The notes under the pieces were generated by a model, which worked only from the letters and a program-made list of their open reading frames with translations, was not told the DNA's origin and did not search any database. A stretch of DNA of 64,000 bases, from the NCBI GenBank assembly GCA_964019335.1, contig OZ025714.1:248001-312000 (forward strand). The letters are read 5' to 3'. Position 1 is the first letter of the stretch; the number at the start of each line of letters is the position of its first letter. The stretch is from Diplonema japonicum. Taxonomy: Eukaryota; Euglenozoa; Diplonemea; Diplonemida; Diplonemidae. A program made the translations under genes and the position numbers. This document shows, piece by piece, positions 9,040 to 20,292 of this stretch.

Positions 9040-12000
9040 CTACCGAGGAGTCTCGCAGTTGAAGCAAATCGACGACTCCTCGGGGTTTGCCTCCAAACAG
9101 GCAGAGCACTCCCAACCGTCAGGAGATGGGGCGGGTTCTTGGGGGGGTGGAACAGGGTCAACTTTTTCAACTTTTTCAATTTTTTCGTTTTCGGGTTCTT
9201 GTTTCTGCGGCGGTTCAACGGAAGGAGGAGGCACTTGAGGCGGCGTAATGACAGGCTCAACCTTCACAACAGGCAGCGGTGCTAGCTGCGGAGACACTGT
9301 GGCAGGAGGAGGCCGCTGATGTTGCTGTAATGGTGGTGTAGAAACGGCTGCTGGCTGAGGCGTGGCTGTAGTAGAGATTTCCGATCTCTGTGGACTCACA
9401 AAGAAATCGTCGATCTTCGAAGGCAGCGATACTGGCGATGACGCGTCGATCTCCTCAGGCGTTTTTGGCACAGGAGACGGGAAAGGGCGAAGCCTTGTAC
9501 GATCCACCGCCTCCTGTCTGCTCTGAGGAGGCGCGGTACAACTAGCTAGTATCGCCAATGACGTTGCCAAGGCTGCCACAGACCCCAGTTCCCTCACCAT
9601 CGCCACGTAGCACGGCATGATGTCTTCCCCACCGCCTGTGCACCATGTGACAAACTCTTCCCTCTCGATATCTGACGTGCCTTCTTCAAGGAATACCCGT
9701 CTCATCAATACCTCTGCTATCACTTCTGTCGCTGCTGTGCTGTACACCGTTGTTTTTGCAAGCTGCCTCATCAACGCCCCTCCCTTGCGGCACTGGTTCT
9801 GCAGGGATGTTCTCGATACTCTTTCTTTAAAGCCGAAGGCTTTCTTCCATGCTTCCCTCCATTCGTCTTCCTGCCTCTTCCCCGTGGTGTATTCTTGAGT
9901 GGGTCGCATTTCTGCGAGCATGTTTCGCTTTTGGTCCTCCAGAAGATCGTCCACTCGAACATCTTCACTGAGGTCGGAGTCCCCATCGTGCAGCTCCTTC
10001 CTGTCATCCCACTGCATGTGCAGAGGCGGTGTGAGGACGTTGTGCCCTGCTTCGCACTGCCTTGCTATCGCTTTACGTGAGAATCCGCATACAGATGACT
10101 TGCAATGCGATGGCGACACCGACCCTTCAGGCTTGTCCGTGAACGCGCGCTGTGTTTTACAGTAACGTTGTACTTAGTTTGCGAAGCATACCAAATCTGC
10201 GTTGGCCTCAATGGTGAACCCGGCTTGCTTGGCCTTCCGCATCCATTTCCTTAAGTCCCTTACGAGATCCACCGCTTGTTCGTCAGGTGAAGACAACAGT
10301 GATGAAATGTTTATGGTTCCATGACTGCCAGGAGTGCACGTGCGTCCTGGGCTTCCATGGGGGTGGAGCTCCGATTTGCACACCTTGCTCCATTCTTGCC
10401 GTAACTTGCGCAGCCACATCACCGCCACAGAAGGGAACTGCGGTGTGGTGTCGATGGTGTTGTTCTTAGGTGGCATACCTCGGCACACAGCAGGATTGAT
10501 TTCGTTCGCGAAGACGAGCTTCCCCCCACCTCTGTCTTCAGCCCCAACCGCAGTGCGGAGTGCTGGCACGTGCTGCTGTAGCGCTGTGCCACTGTTGGGT
10601 AGCTTGCGTCGGGCGCACGGTAGCCGTCCCTGTCTGGGAGGTCATGCTGGTCGATGCTGACCACACGGGAAAGCTTGAAGATCTTGGCTTCTGAAGATTC
10701 ACTGAAACACCAATGAAGGGCGCCATCTGATGTTTTTGTTTAAATGTCCGGAGGGAAAAGAAATACCTATTAATTTCACGAAAACACGCTTCCATGTCCT
10801 CGCCACGGAGGGTACCGAAGCACGCCACAACCAGGTACCGGAGGTGAACGGGTCGGGCGGCGGAGGGGCAGGAAGTTGAAGTTGCTTGTTAGGAGAGGGG
10901 GATCGGGAGACGGTACGCCGTGGCCGTTGTGTCAAAGTGTGCTGGGGTGGCATGGCAGGAGGGAGTACCGCAGGGCTGATGCTCGCATAGCGTGGAGGAG
11001 ACTGTGTCTGCAGCGTAGTCTGCACTGTATCCAAGTTGGCGAGAATAGACTGCAATTCATTGTGACGCTCAACAGCCGCCACTTGCGAGCTCCCCTTCAT
11101 AAACAGCGTGAGGAGCTGCTCACGGGACTCATCATGAAGGACTTCTAGCGCCGCCCGCGACTGCAAGCAGATCGACTCCTTCTCGAGGATCATGGTTTGG
11201 TAGTAGTTTGTCGTCCACGCGATCTGCACCGTGTCGCAGAAAGCTTCGTACTGACGCACTATCTCCTTCCTTTTGTCCACTTCTTGCATTTCCCATTCGT
11301 TGAGATACTGCCCGTACAGCTTCACTTTCACCACTGTCTTGTGCAGGTAGAGGGTTGGAAGGGAACGCTCATACTCTTCCTCAATCCTTGCACGGCTGAT
11401 GTGCTCATCACTTTGGAAGACGTTCTGCACTCTGTTGTGTTCCAAAGCGAGCGCCCTGCTGTAAGCATGTACTTCTGATTCCAACAACACTTGGAAGTAG
11501 CCTTCCTCCTCATCACTAATCATGCCTCTGCATTCTTCTTCAGTAATGGCGAACGCCTTTCGATGCACCCACCTTTGAAAGGCTAGTATCTCAGCTGTGC
11601 CCGCGGACTCCTCTGCCTGAAGCTCAAGGGTTGCGAGGTCGCTCTCCTCGACAGCTTCTATGGTCTCGCGAACCCTTTGTTCGTGCAGGATGACCGTCTC
11701 CAGCTTGCCATCCAAAATCTGCTCGTCGATGGCGTCTTGCTCTGCTTGGAGTTCGGTCATGAAACCGATCTGCTCCTCATGCAGGATGAGCAAGTGCTCG
11801 TGCTCCCAGTCCGCTTCACAGTCGTACACCACACGGTCAGCGGTCTCGGTGCCTTCTAGCATGCTGCATTGTCCCGCGTTGCGCAGCTCGTCGAGCCGTA
11901 CCCTTTCGCTGAAGTGGGTAGTGACTGTGATGAAGTCTTCGGTCTGGGCATGCATGAGGCGCTCCCATGTCTCGTTCTCATCGAAGGCCGTGAAGCACTG

Positions 12001-14550
12001 TTCCGTGTCGTAGGACCGCTCCACCAGCTGCAGCTGGTCCTCGTCTTGCATTTTGCGCAGCATTGTGCCGTGGTCTAACAGTGAGTTGTAGCCTTCGGCC
12101 TCTTCGTCGAGTATCTCGCTGTGTTGTCTGTCGCACTGCACCATGCATGCCTCGATCATGGACGGCAGGATGTCAGCAGACAGGACTGCACGCTGTGACG
12201 CCTCCTCTTCTATGATGGCATTGGTGGCTTCGTTGCAATCCGCTAGCATTGCTTCCCTCTCTTCGCGTTGTTTCTTGAGCAATTCCAGAAGCCCTTTATA
12301 CCGTCTGGCATAAGCGTCGCGCATCGCATTCGCTGTCACGGCCCATTTCCGTACCGAGTTGACGAACAGCTCCCTGGCGCCAGTGCGTCGCTCCTCCATT
12401 TCTGTGTGCGCGAAGGAACGCAAGAACACTTTCGAGGTTCCGATTTGGGCCTTTTCTTTGGATAGGTTAAGTCGTTCAAGAAGGGAAGCAGCTGCGATGA
12501 TCGGGGCTGCCTTGCGGAGTGCGTTGGGTAAGAGAAGCTTAAACCGATCGACAAAAAGCTGGTGAGTGAGACGGACAGGGTACCCAAGCTTTCGAACACG
12601 CACGGTCTCAAGTACACCGGAAGAAGCAAGCTGCGCCATGGTGGTGTTCGGGTCGAAGAGCCCAGGACGCTTAACAGGATGGGGTTTGATACAACGGATC
12701 CAGGAGGGCTTGGTACCGTTAATCATGGAGAGAAGATCTTTGAGCTGCTTTTTGAAAATACTAGTAACGGTCCCCACGGCTGGGTCGGTACCGATTAGAC
12801 ACGCGACGAGGGGGTCGGAGGAGCTACGGACAACCTCGATGATACCGTCTTGTACAGAATCGAGATTCTTCTCACCGAAGTTTGTCACGCAGTACTGCAC
12901 CTCCGCGGCGTAATGCCGTAGACGGAAGGCATCTCTGTCTAGGCGTGTACGATGGAACGCAGGGTCCTCTGAGAACGACGAGGTAATATTATCGAGAAAC
13001 GACGCATCATCCTCCGCACGTGTTTTACACTGGTCGTCGAGATGTGCTAAGATACCGTTGGAGGAGTCCGCGATGAGCGCAACGACGGCTGTGTTGTCTT
13101 GGAACTCAACGTGTTGTGTTTCGATGCCTTCTGCCATGCATTCTGCGATGTCGGCGGTGAAGATGTGTTCGTTGTAGTGATTCTGAAGCATCTCGTTGGC
13201 GAGATTGATGCATAGTTGTTCCAACGAGTTAACTTGGAAATGCTCGAAGCCGAATATATCAAGCAGCCCAATCCAAGAACTGTCCTGAACAGCGGGCTTC
13301 ATCGTTTCGTTGATTTTGAATATCAGCCATTTAAACAGCGACGCGTAGATTTCTTTGCATATTGCGTCGCGTGTTGCGGTGGCTTTCCCGACGGAGTGTT
13401 TTCGAACTACAGTTTCGTTGCCCGCCTTCGTTGTCAGTGTTGTGAGCTCCCTGCGAAGATCTGAAACGGAAACACGCCACATTTTCGCGGATTTCTCCAG
13501 AAATTCTTCGGAGCTCGCCGACATGACCGTCTCGTCTGTTTCAGGGTCCATTGTAAACTCGACTCGCTGCATGTGCAGGATTCCCGCGACGAGGGACCAT
13601 GTTGTCTTGATCTCATCGGCTGTCATCCCCATTGTTTCCATTGCCTCGCATGTTTCTTTGAAACATTCCTTGTCGTTGACACCTTCGATGTTTATAACCT
13701 TCCCGCAGGACGGGTAGGATAAGGGTGCGTCGAGATCGAAGGCGGACTTGGCGTCGTCGGAGGCTAGGAGTTGGTAGAAGGAATGGAAAATCCTCTCTTG
13801 CTTCCCCGCGCCGATCACCCTCGACCTTTCCAGCAAATAGCTTGTCGTGTGTGCCCCGATGATGTGCCCGTCCTCGTTGTACAAAACCTTCAAAAACTTC
13901 CCGAATCGGGAGGAATTGTCGTTTCTGACAGTTTTAGCGTTTCCAAACGTTTCAAGTATGGGGTTGCAGGCTTCGATTTTACCCTGCAAGCCATGCTCGT
14001 CGGAGGACGGTCCGCCTGCAGCTTCGGACAGGTATTTCAAAAGACTCTTCACCGCTTCTGTTTTCCCTGCTCCGGATTCACCAGATACCAGCACTGTTTG
14101 GTTTTGCTGGTTGGACAGCATAGCTTCGTAAGCGTTCTTTCCAATGCTCCATATGTGAGGCGGTAGGTCTGGTTGTCCTTTTATGTACAATGGGATTTTG
14201 TCTATGGTGTATTCTGGTATGGTGTATTTCCAAGGGTTGAGGGAGAGGACCACGGAAGGGCCGATGAACGTGTATATTTGGTCTTTCTGGTGGCGTTTTC
14301 GTACGCAGCGCAGCAGGGCGCCCTCGTGGAGCTCGCTGAGTTTTAGCAGGTCGTCGGTTTCCGCGTCGATCCCCTTCTCGTCCATTATGGAGTAGCAGTT
14401 TGCATCTTTTATCTTTCCCCACGATTTTCCGTTTTCAGCTCGAATGTTACCGTCGATGCCCCGCCGGCCTAACACCCACGATTCGTCCTCAGTGTGGAAA
14501 TAAACTGCTTCGCCCCGTGGGCTGCGGGGTGTCCCTGAAGACGACGACAT
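9040..14550 (-). CDS. myosin with coiled-coil, PH domain and C-terminal RanBP2-type zinc finger (two introns, one likely base deletion)
   Basis: Actin motor of unassigned class. The head covers roughly residues 60-740, with P-loop GESGAGKT at 157-164, a switch I stretch NDNSSRFGKF and switch II LLDIFGFEHF. A long Glu-rich tail follows, then a Pro-rich linker. The obvious frame stops near 10699. Removing a 40-nt GT-AG intron (10727-10766) continues it into a PH domain: WLWRASVPS, then WKRVFVKLI-DGALHWCFS, then AKIFKLSRVVSI. The frame then breaks in a run of six C at 10522-10527. One extra base there would restore the end of the PH domain (TEVGG-KLVFANEINP). A second intron at 10150-10191 joins this to a Pro-rich region ending in WECSACLEANPEES-ICFNCETPR, a RanBP2-type zinc finger. 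With the base restored the protein would be 1809 aa. No homopolymer spacer separates these parts, which supports one gene. Alternatively the last 1.5 kb is a separate gene. Confidence 0.75.
10522..10527 (-). other. frameshift point in the myosin PH domain (C6 homopolymer)
   Basis: Upstream of this run the PH-domain frame reads LKTEVGG; downstream the matching sequence (KLVFANEINP) is in another frame. Adding one C to the six-base run joins the two. This is either an assembly error, common in homopolymers, or a real disabling mutation. Confidence 0.6.
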
Positions 14551-14618
14551 TTTTTTTTTTTTTTACTGGAAAGCGAATTTTTTTGGGATTGGGGGTGAGG
14601 GGGGGAAAAAAAAAAGAA

Positions 14619-15102
14619 TTACATTATTTTTTGCGAACCGTCGTCGGCTTCGTCTCCCTCGATGCACCGTGTGGTCCACAGCCCGTGTTTCTTCAGCGAG
14701 TTTATCTTCTTTTTCCTCCCGACAATGTAATTCGCGTGGACAATCACGGGCTTGTAGTCCAACCCCGGGCCATCTTCTCCACAGAGATGCTTGAAGTAAA
14801 TACACCCGTTTGCAAAGAGGCATCCGTTGAAGAAGCCGTAAGTGTAAGGTAGTTTTTTGGACGCCATCGAGTCCTATTGTTATTATTATTTTTTTTTTTT
14901 TTTTGTAGAAAAAAAAAAAAAAAATCATATACCTGGTGAATGGCCGTGTTAATCGCAGGTTGATCGCCGGTAAGCGAACCCTTTTTGCAGATTTGATACG
15001 CTTTCTTTAAAAGCGCGATGACCTCCGGTTTTGCTTGGGCAAAGTAAAACCCGGTGTTGAGCTTTGCAAGCTTGTTGCGGGCAAGGTCCGCGTTGTCGGG
15101 GA

Positions 15103-15137
<35 letters not shown>

Positions 15138-15964
15138 CCCTCCAAATTTCCCCTCAACCATACCTTATGACAACTACCAATACTGAACGTTAAAGATAAG
15201 TCCCAACGAACGTGCGACATGGGGTTTTGTTTCCAAGTGATATCGGCGTCGGTCAGCAGAACATTGTAACCGGCCTGCAGCAGGTTTGTAACGGGGACCA
15301 GCTTGGTACAGACAAGCTTGTGAAAATTCTCCTCCGCCCAGGCCGCGCTTTTAGAGGTCACAAAGGGAAGATCCTTATCGACGTAGACAGGGAGTTTTCG
15401 TTGCTTGAAGACTTCTAGAACGTCTTTGTCCATGGCAAGCAACACATAATTGTGGATTCCAAGTTTTCGGAGGGAACAGACTATATTGAAGGCGAACTTG
15501 ACATACCCCATGTTGCATGGGATCACGATGATGGTCTTGTTTTGTGCCCGGTGTTTGGGTAGTTCTAGCCCGTTGATTTCATAATTTTCAGGCAGAGGTG
15601 GCTCTTCGTTGGTGTGTAGTTCGTCTATGGCTTCTATGTCGTGCGAGTCGGAGGCGGCATCGTGGACTTCGTCTTTCAGGCCTTGATGGTGGACGAATTC
15701 TTCCAGGACCTTTTCGCTGGCCAGTTGTTTTGTTTTTAGTTCGCTGTTCTTCACCAGCTGTTCTGCTACGTTTTCCCGCATGTTGTCCAGTTTTTCATCT
15801 CGGTCCTTGTGGAGCTCGTGGAGCTCGTCTATTTTTTCCAACAAACTTCTCCTGCTGCCGGTCGCCAAACCCCCACCCACAGCGTGTCCTATTATAAAAC
15901 CCAACGCCAGCCCCACAACGAGGAACTGCAACCTGTCCACTGTCAAGAACCGTTTCGGTTTCAT
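14619..15964 (-). CDS. GT77-like type II membrane glycosyltransferase (two introns)
   Basis: A 409-aa protein after removing introns 15107-15163 and 14874-14932, both in phase. Residues about 12-32 form a single transmembrane anchor, followed by a coiled-coil stem, as in Golgi type II transferases. The catalytic part resembles the nucleotide-diphospho-sugar transferase family (GT77, PF03407). It has IIVIPCNMGYVKFAFN at the start of the domain, LLTDADITWKQNPM containing the metal-binding DxD, LNTGFYFAQA, GDQPAINTA, and a C-terminal HANYIVGRKKKINSLKKHG-W motif supplied by the last exon. Donor sugar and acceptor cannot be read from sequence. It lies 68 bp upstream of the myosin start, so the two genes are tightly packed. 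Confidence 0.85.
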
Positions 15965-16639
15965 TTTTTTTTTTGTGGCGTCCTTTTTTTTTTTTTTTTT
16001 TTTTTAAATAGGGAGTGGAAATTTGTTTTTTTTACAAAAAAGAAAAAAAATAAATAAAAAAAGGGAAAACGTGTGGGGGAGCAGGAAAAAAAGGGGGGGG
16101 GGGAAAGGGTTCAATGGATGGGACCAAGGAAAATAAAAACTGAAAGAGAAAAAGGAGACAAAAAAAGAGAAAAAGAAAACACACACACACTAAAAAAAGG
16201 GGGGGGGGCAAAAAACAAAATTGGGGCGGAGTGAAATGGGAGCAGGAAGGGTGTGTGGGAGGGCGAAAAAAAAGAAAATCAATATGACACACCAAACCAC
16301 TTCTCCCCTAAGTGAAGTGCTTCAAAAAAGAAAAAAAGAAAACACGCAGCAAGCCGAGATATCGGTGAAGGGAGCATGAAGCGGGAAGATAATCACACTT
16401 TTTTTCCCTCCCCGGCTCTTTTCTTCTCCACTCCTCTCTCCTCCCCCCCCCCCCCCCCCCCCTTCAAATCTCAATTTTTCGTGTCGTTTTATAAAGGTTT
16501 TTTTGATGATTTTTTCCCCCCTCTTTTCCTCTTCCTCCCCCTTCAGATATGCTATTGAAAATTAACGTTTTTTTTTTTTTTTTTCTTTTTTTCCGTCGGA
16601 GCTCATTATACTTTTTTTTTTTGTTTTCCTTTTTTCGCT
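15965..16639. other. intergenic spacer of homopolymers
   Basis: Alternating A, T, G and C runs, including a C-run near 16443-16462 and a short CA repeat near 16180. There is no plausible gene or paired repeat. Confidence 0.5.
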
Positions 16640-16999
16640 CTATTTGTCCAAATGTTGTCTTCCCATTGCCGCTGCGAGGGCTGGATTTTTGGGTATGCCT
16701 CCTTTATGGGCGGCTTTTGGTTCATTCGGCGGCGGTTGCTTTTGTTCCTCTCCCGGCATTATTGGCCGAGCGACACTCATAACATTGCTGCACACAGGGC
16801 ACATCGCCACCGTCGTGTTTTGCGGCACCACAAGGCAAGCATTGCAGCTGCTGCACTGGACTCGGATATTTTGAATCGGGGTCACCGTCTGACAGATGGG
16901 ACACCGAACGGAAGGGGCACCCACTGGGAAGGCGAGCACCGTAGTGCACCCCGAACACCTAAACTGGCTCTGCAACGGTTGGCTGCCTGCTGCGTCCAT
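16640..16999 (-). CDS. LSD1-type zinc-finger protein
   Basis: A 119-aa protein with two consecutive LSD1-like zinc fingers of the form C-x2-C-x3-L-x2-P-x(n)-C-x2-C. The first is CSGCTTVLAFPVGAPSVRCPIC (about residues 15-36) and the second CSSCNACLV...MCPVC (about 49-70). A low-complexity Pro/Lys tail ends in GRQHLDK. In plants this finger occurs in LSD1 and LOL regulators of cell death and in some metacaspases, where it binds protein partners or DNA. Here it is the whole protein, so a regulatory adaptor role is inferred. No caspase domain is present. Confidence 0.82.
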   Translation of the reverse strand: MDAAGSQPLQSQFRCSGCTTVLAFPVGAPSVRCPICQTVTPIQNIRVQCSSCNACLVVPQNTTVAMCPVCSNVMSVARPIMPGEEQKQPPPNEPKAAHKGGIPKNPALAAAMGRQHLDK

Positions 17000-17155
17000 T
17001 TTATCTTCTTCTTTCTACCCCCTATAATTCTTTTTTTTTTCTTTTTTTTTTTATTATCATACTCGTACAAAAGAGAACAAAAAAAAAGAACAAAAAAAAA
17101 AAAAAAAAAAAAAAAAGCACATGTGGGAACACAGGTGGCGGGGGATATAAATATT

Positions 17156-20029
17156 CTATTTCTTCCCTGTTGTCGCTGCTTTGAACTGTCCCCACTCCAT
17201 TGCCAACGGGCTCTCCTTACCCCATGCCAGTGTTTCCGGCTTATGCGGTTGGGGGACCACCGTCATGGCGTTTGTCTTGAGCCTCGCCGTCATGGGCCGT
17301 GATGGGAATGGTCTGTTCTTCGGACGGTTCAACGGTGCTGAAAAAAGCGGGTTCTCCGACACAAAAAGATCCCCCAGCCCTGCAATAGGACAGGTTGCCC
17401 CTGGTGTCCATGAAGTTACCTTATGTGGGCCTTCTGTCCAATTTCCGGACTTGCGGCTGTGTACTTTAGGTACATCTTCATCATCACAACATGATTGCGA
17501 GTTCACGTCGGTCAAGCTGCTCATGCTGTCTACTGTGCCATCACTACCCGATGCGGTCTCAGGGGTCGGCACGGTTTGAACAAAGACCTCATGTTCGTGT
17601 TTGTCGTCTTCCAGTGCATTGCCCACCACCTCCATGCCCCCTGTTTCTTGTGAATGAGCAATGTGCCCCCGGAGTAAAGATGCGTTTCGATACCCTGCTG
17701 CATACTGGTCGGAGGGTGCAAGGTGGTACCGAGGGTCGCTCGGTGGAGAAGGCTCGTACGAAGCGTTCGCCTTCTTCGTTGGCGAGAACGAGAACACCTT
17801 GCTGGTTCGGGCTGGGGTACCATTCTGTGCAGGGTACGACGGTGGTGGGGGGATCACATTCTGTCGTTGAACTTCCGGCTCACGCATCGGGTTTGAACCG
17901 AACACCGGGTTAGCAATACTCGGCGGTTTTGAACACAGTATTAGTTGCAGACGTGACTGTGACGCTTCTCCTTTGTTTCCTTTGGGTGCCTTGGTGCCCA
18001 GTTGTCTCGTAGGTGTGTTTTTCGGAAACTGTTCATCCAGATCCAAACTGAAGTTTAAAAGGTGCAGCTTTTTATCGTCTTGTTTCGCTTTGGGTTTTGG
18101 GTCGAAGAATATTTCTGGTACTTTCGGGACCAGTTCGACACTCTCGGGAAGCGGCGGGTGGGACACGGTGGGGTGTTGCAAGTTGTGTGCCGACACCATG
18201 CCCTCCACAGCATTGGACACCTTACGGACAAGGTCGTTCTTGCGCTCGATGAGAGATTTCTTTGCGCCAAGCCACGTCTTGATTTCGGTGTTCCACTTCC
18301 GAGTGAGAGTGGGACCGAAGGCAACAGAAGCGACCACTCCGTAGTAAAGTGCATTTTTACAAGAAGCACATGAACTCTCCGGATATCCATAAGGACCCTT
18401 CCCACATCGGTAGCAATAGCTGATGCGGCAATGGAACTCAGGAGGGACGGCGGAGAGCTCGTGTTCAGCGTGGACAGTAGCACGACGAGCCTTCTGTTTT
18501 GCAACCATAAGCTTCCAAGTGGCACGCGCAGACTCGGAGGACAACAACATGGCTTCTTCAAAAAGCGCCTGTAGCTCCGCTATTTTCTCCCCCGAAAGGT
18601 CTAAGAGGCGCGATTTTTCCAGCATGTTCACGATGGCGATGTAAAAATTGTTCTCGCCGAGCACCGGGGTCTGCTGGGGAACGTGCAATACTTGTACTTC
18701 GGTTTCTTTCGAAGCCGCAGTCTCCATCTCCTTCGTTTTATCGTTCAGCTGTGTCCCCATCTTTTTCAATGCGTCCTCCAGACGAAGACGCTCTCTTTCC
18801 TGTGCTTGCATCTTGTCGCGTAGTTCTTGAAGCGTGGCCTCCATTGCCGCACTGTACTCCTTGTGTTCTTTTTTCAAATCATCTGTTTTGTCTGAGAAAT
18901 CTGTTTGCGAGAGTACGCTGGCGGTTCCCCGCATCTGGATGGCATCGAGCGTGCGTTGAAGAGAAGCAGCTTTTTCGGAAACGGCGGTGCTCCACAAAAC
19001 AAGCCCCTTGACCTTGTCTGACAGCGTACCGAGCTTGCCAACACACGTTAAAAACCCGTCCTGATATTTTCCAACAAAGGCCGGTTCCCAATCTGTGTTG
19101 GAAGATGCTGTAAATTCGAGGCTGATAAGGGGCAAAGGGGACGCTTTCAGCAATTTTGCAGCCGGTTGGAATTCAGTTAAAACCCTGTTAACGGTATCGG
19201 AAAGGGTGGTGATTTCACTGGAGGCGATTGGCGGGTTGGGGAACAACGACGGGAGTTGTTCCAGACCGGTTTTAAGGTATGTGAACAAAGAGGATGTCCG
19301 GGTCGTGGTTGTGACTGTTTTGAGGGTTTCTCGGAGGCTGTGGATCGTCTTGAAAACCTCTTCCACCACACTGAGGAGGACTCGTTTTAAAATAGAGTAT
19401 TTTTTGGCGTGGTTTCGCAGTGTTTGCTTTGCGTCGTGGAGTTCTTGTTTTGTTTCCGCGATCATTTGCCGTTGTTCGTTGAGTTCTTGCAGCAAAGCAT
19501 GCTGGTGGTCGGTGCCCCTGTCGGGGTCTGCGGGCCCTGATGTTTTCCAGATTTCCAGTTCCCTTCGGAGATCTTCTATTTTGGTTTCGAGTTTCAGCTT
19601 CACGACACATTCTCTTCTTAAGACGAGGTTCAATTCTTGGTTTTTCTTGTGTAGTAGTCTTTCTTGGATCATCAGTTCCTCGAGGTTCATGGTGTCGATT
19701 TCGCTGGGGTTTTTGATATCGGGGTCGCGTTCAGGGAGCGGGCCTCGCTTGCCCAGCATCGCAGGGAGGGAGAACTTCATGGGGCCTTCATTTACTTCGT
19801 TGAACCTCTGTACTATTGTGTCGAGAATCGGGGATTTTCCGAAATCGGGCGATACCGTCGCATCCCCTTCCATCTCCTCCTTCAAAGCCGTCATCCGAAA
19901 CTTTCTTGCCGTCTTCGCCACCGTCGCTACATTTCTGATGTCGTTGATGGTCTTTAGCTGCCTCGTCGCCGCCTCGGACTTTCCATCTTCAATCGCTCTC
20001 TCGAAACTCAACCTGCCGCGCTCGGTCAT
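17156..20029 (-). CDS. 957-aa coiled-coil protein of unknown function
   Basis: I do not recognise this protein. Residues about 120-260 and 385-460 have the heptad-like, Leu/Lys/Glu-rich make-up of coiled coils. The middle carries a Cys cluster, CYRCGKGPYGYPESSCASC, followed by CKNALYYG, which could bind one metal ion. The last 300 residues are Pro/Ser-rich and probably disordered. No signal peptide or membrane segment is seen. The length, coiled coil and disordered tail resemble cytoskeletal or flagellar scaffolds, but that is only a guess. The frame is uninterrupted over 2.9 kb and the composition is not repetitive, so the gene is secure. Confidence 0.85.
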   Translation of the reverse strand: MTERGRLSFERAIEDGKSEAATRQLKTINDIRNVATVAKTARKFRMTALKEEMEGDATVSPDFGKSPILDTIVQRFNEVNEGPMKFSLPAMLGKRGPLPERDPDIKNPSEIDTMNLEELMIQERLLHKKNQELNLVLRRECVVKLKLETKIEDLRRELEIWKTSGPADPDRGTDHQHALLQELNEQRQMIAETKQELHDAKQTLRNHAKKYSILKRVLLSVVEEVFKTIHSLRETLKTVTTTTRTSSLFTYLKTGLEQLPSLFPNPPIASSEITTLSDTVNRVLTEFQPAAKLLKASPLPLISLEFTASSNTDWEPAFVGKYQDGFLTCVGKLGTLSDKVKGLVLWSTAVSEKAASLQRTLDAIQMRGTASVLSQTDFSDKTDDLKKEHKEYSAAMEATLQELRDKMQAQERERLRLEDALKKMGTQLNDKTKEMETAASKETEVQVLHVPQQTPVLGENNFYIAIVNMLEKSRLLDLSGEKIAELQALFEEAMLLSSESARATWKLMVAKQKARRATVHAEHELSAVPPEFHCRISYCYRCGKGPYGYPESSCASCKNALYYGVVASVAFGPTLTRKWNTEIKTWLGAKKSLIERKNDLVRKVSNAVEGMVSAHNLQHPTVSHPPLPESVELVPKVPEIFFDPKPKAKQDDKKLHLLNFSLDLDEQFPKNTPTRQLGTKAPKGNKGEASQSRLQLILCSKPPSIANPVFGSNPMREPEVQRQNVIPPPPSYPAQNGTPARTSKVFSFSPTKKANASYEPSPPSDPRYHLAPSDQYAAGYRNASLLRGHIAHSQETGGMEVVGNALEDDKHEHEVFVQTVPTPETASGSDGTVDSMSSLTDVNSQSCCDDEDVPKVHSRKSGNWTEGPHKVTSWTPGATCPIAGLGDLFVSENPLFSAPLNRPKNRPFPSRPMTARLKTNAMTVVPQPHKPETLAWGKESPLAMEWGQFKAATTGKK

Positions 20030-20292
20030 CGTTGCATTATTATTTTTTTTGTTTTGTTTCCCCCTTCCTTTTCCCCCTCCTTTTTTTTTTTTTTTTTTTT
20101 TTTGCTACACACAGAAATTACAAAAAAAAGGGGGGGGAGAGGGGAAAACCATAAAAGATTTCCTTCTTTGTTGTTGTTGTTGTTGTTATTTACACTCCTC
20201 CCCCCCGTTCTAATATAAAAAAAAATATAAAAAAAAACAGAAATACAAAAAAAAAAAAAATGTCTAAAAAAAAAAAAGTTTTCTTTTTCCTT

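Noticed and set aside
9040-10119. Separate zinc-finger gene starting near 10119
   Set aside because: The supposed start codon is GTG. The frame continues upstream to a well-formed acceptor of a 42-nt intron, and no A-rich leader or spacer precedes it. It was merged into the myosin model with reservation.
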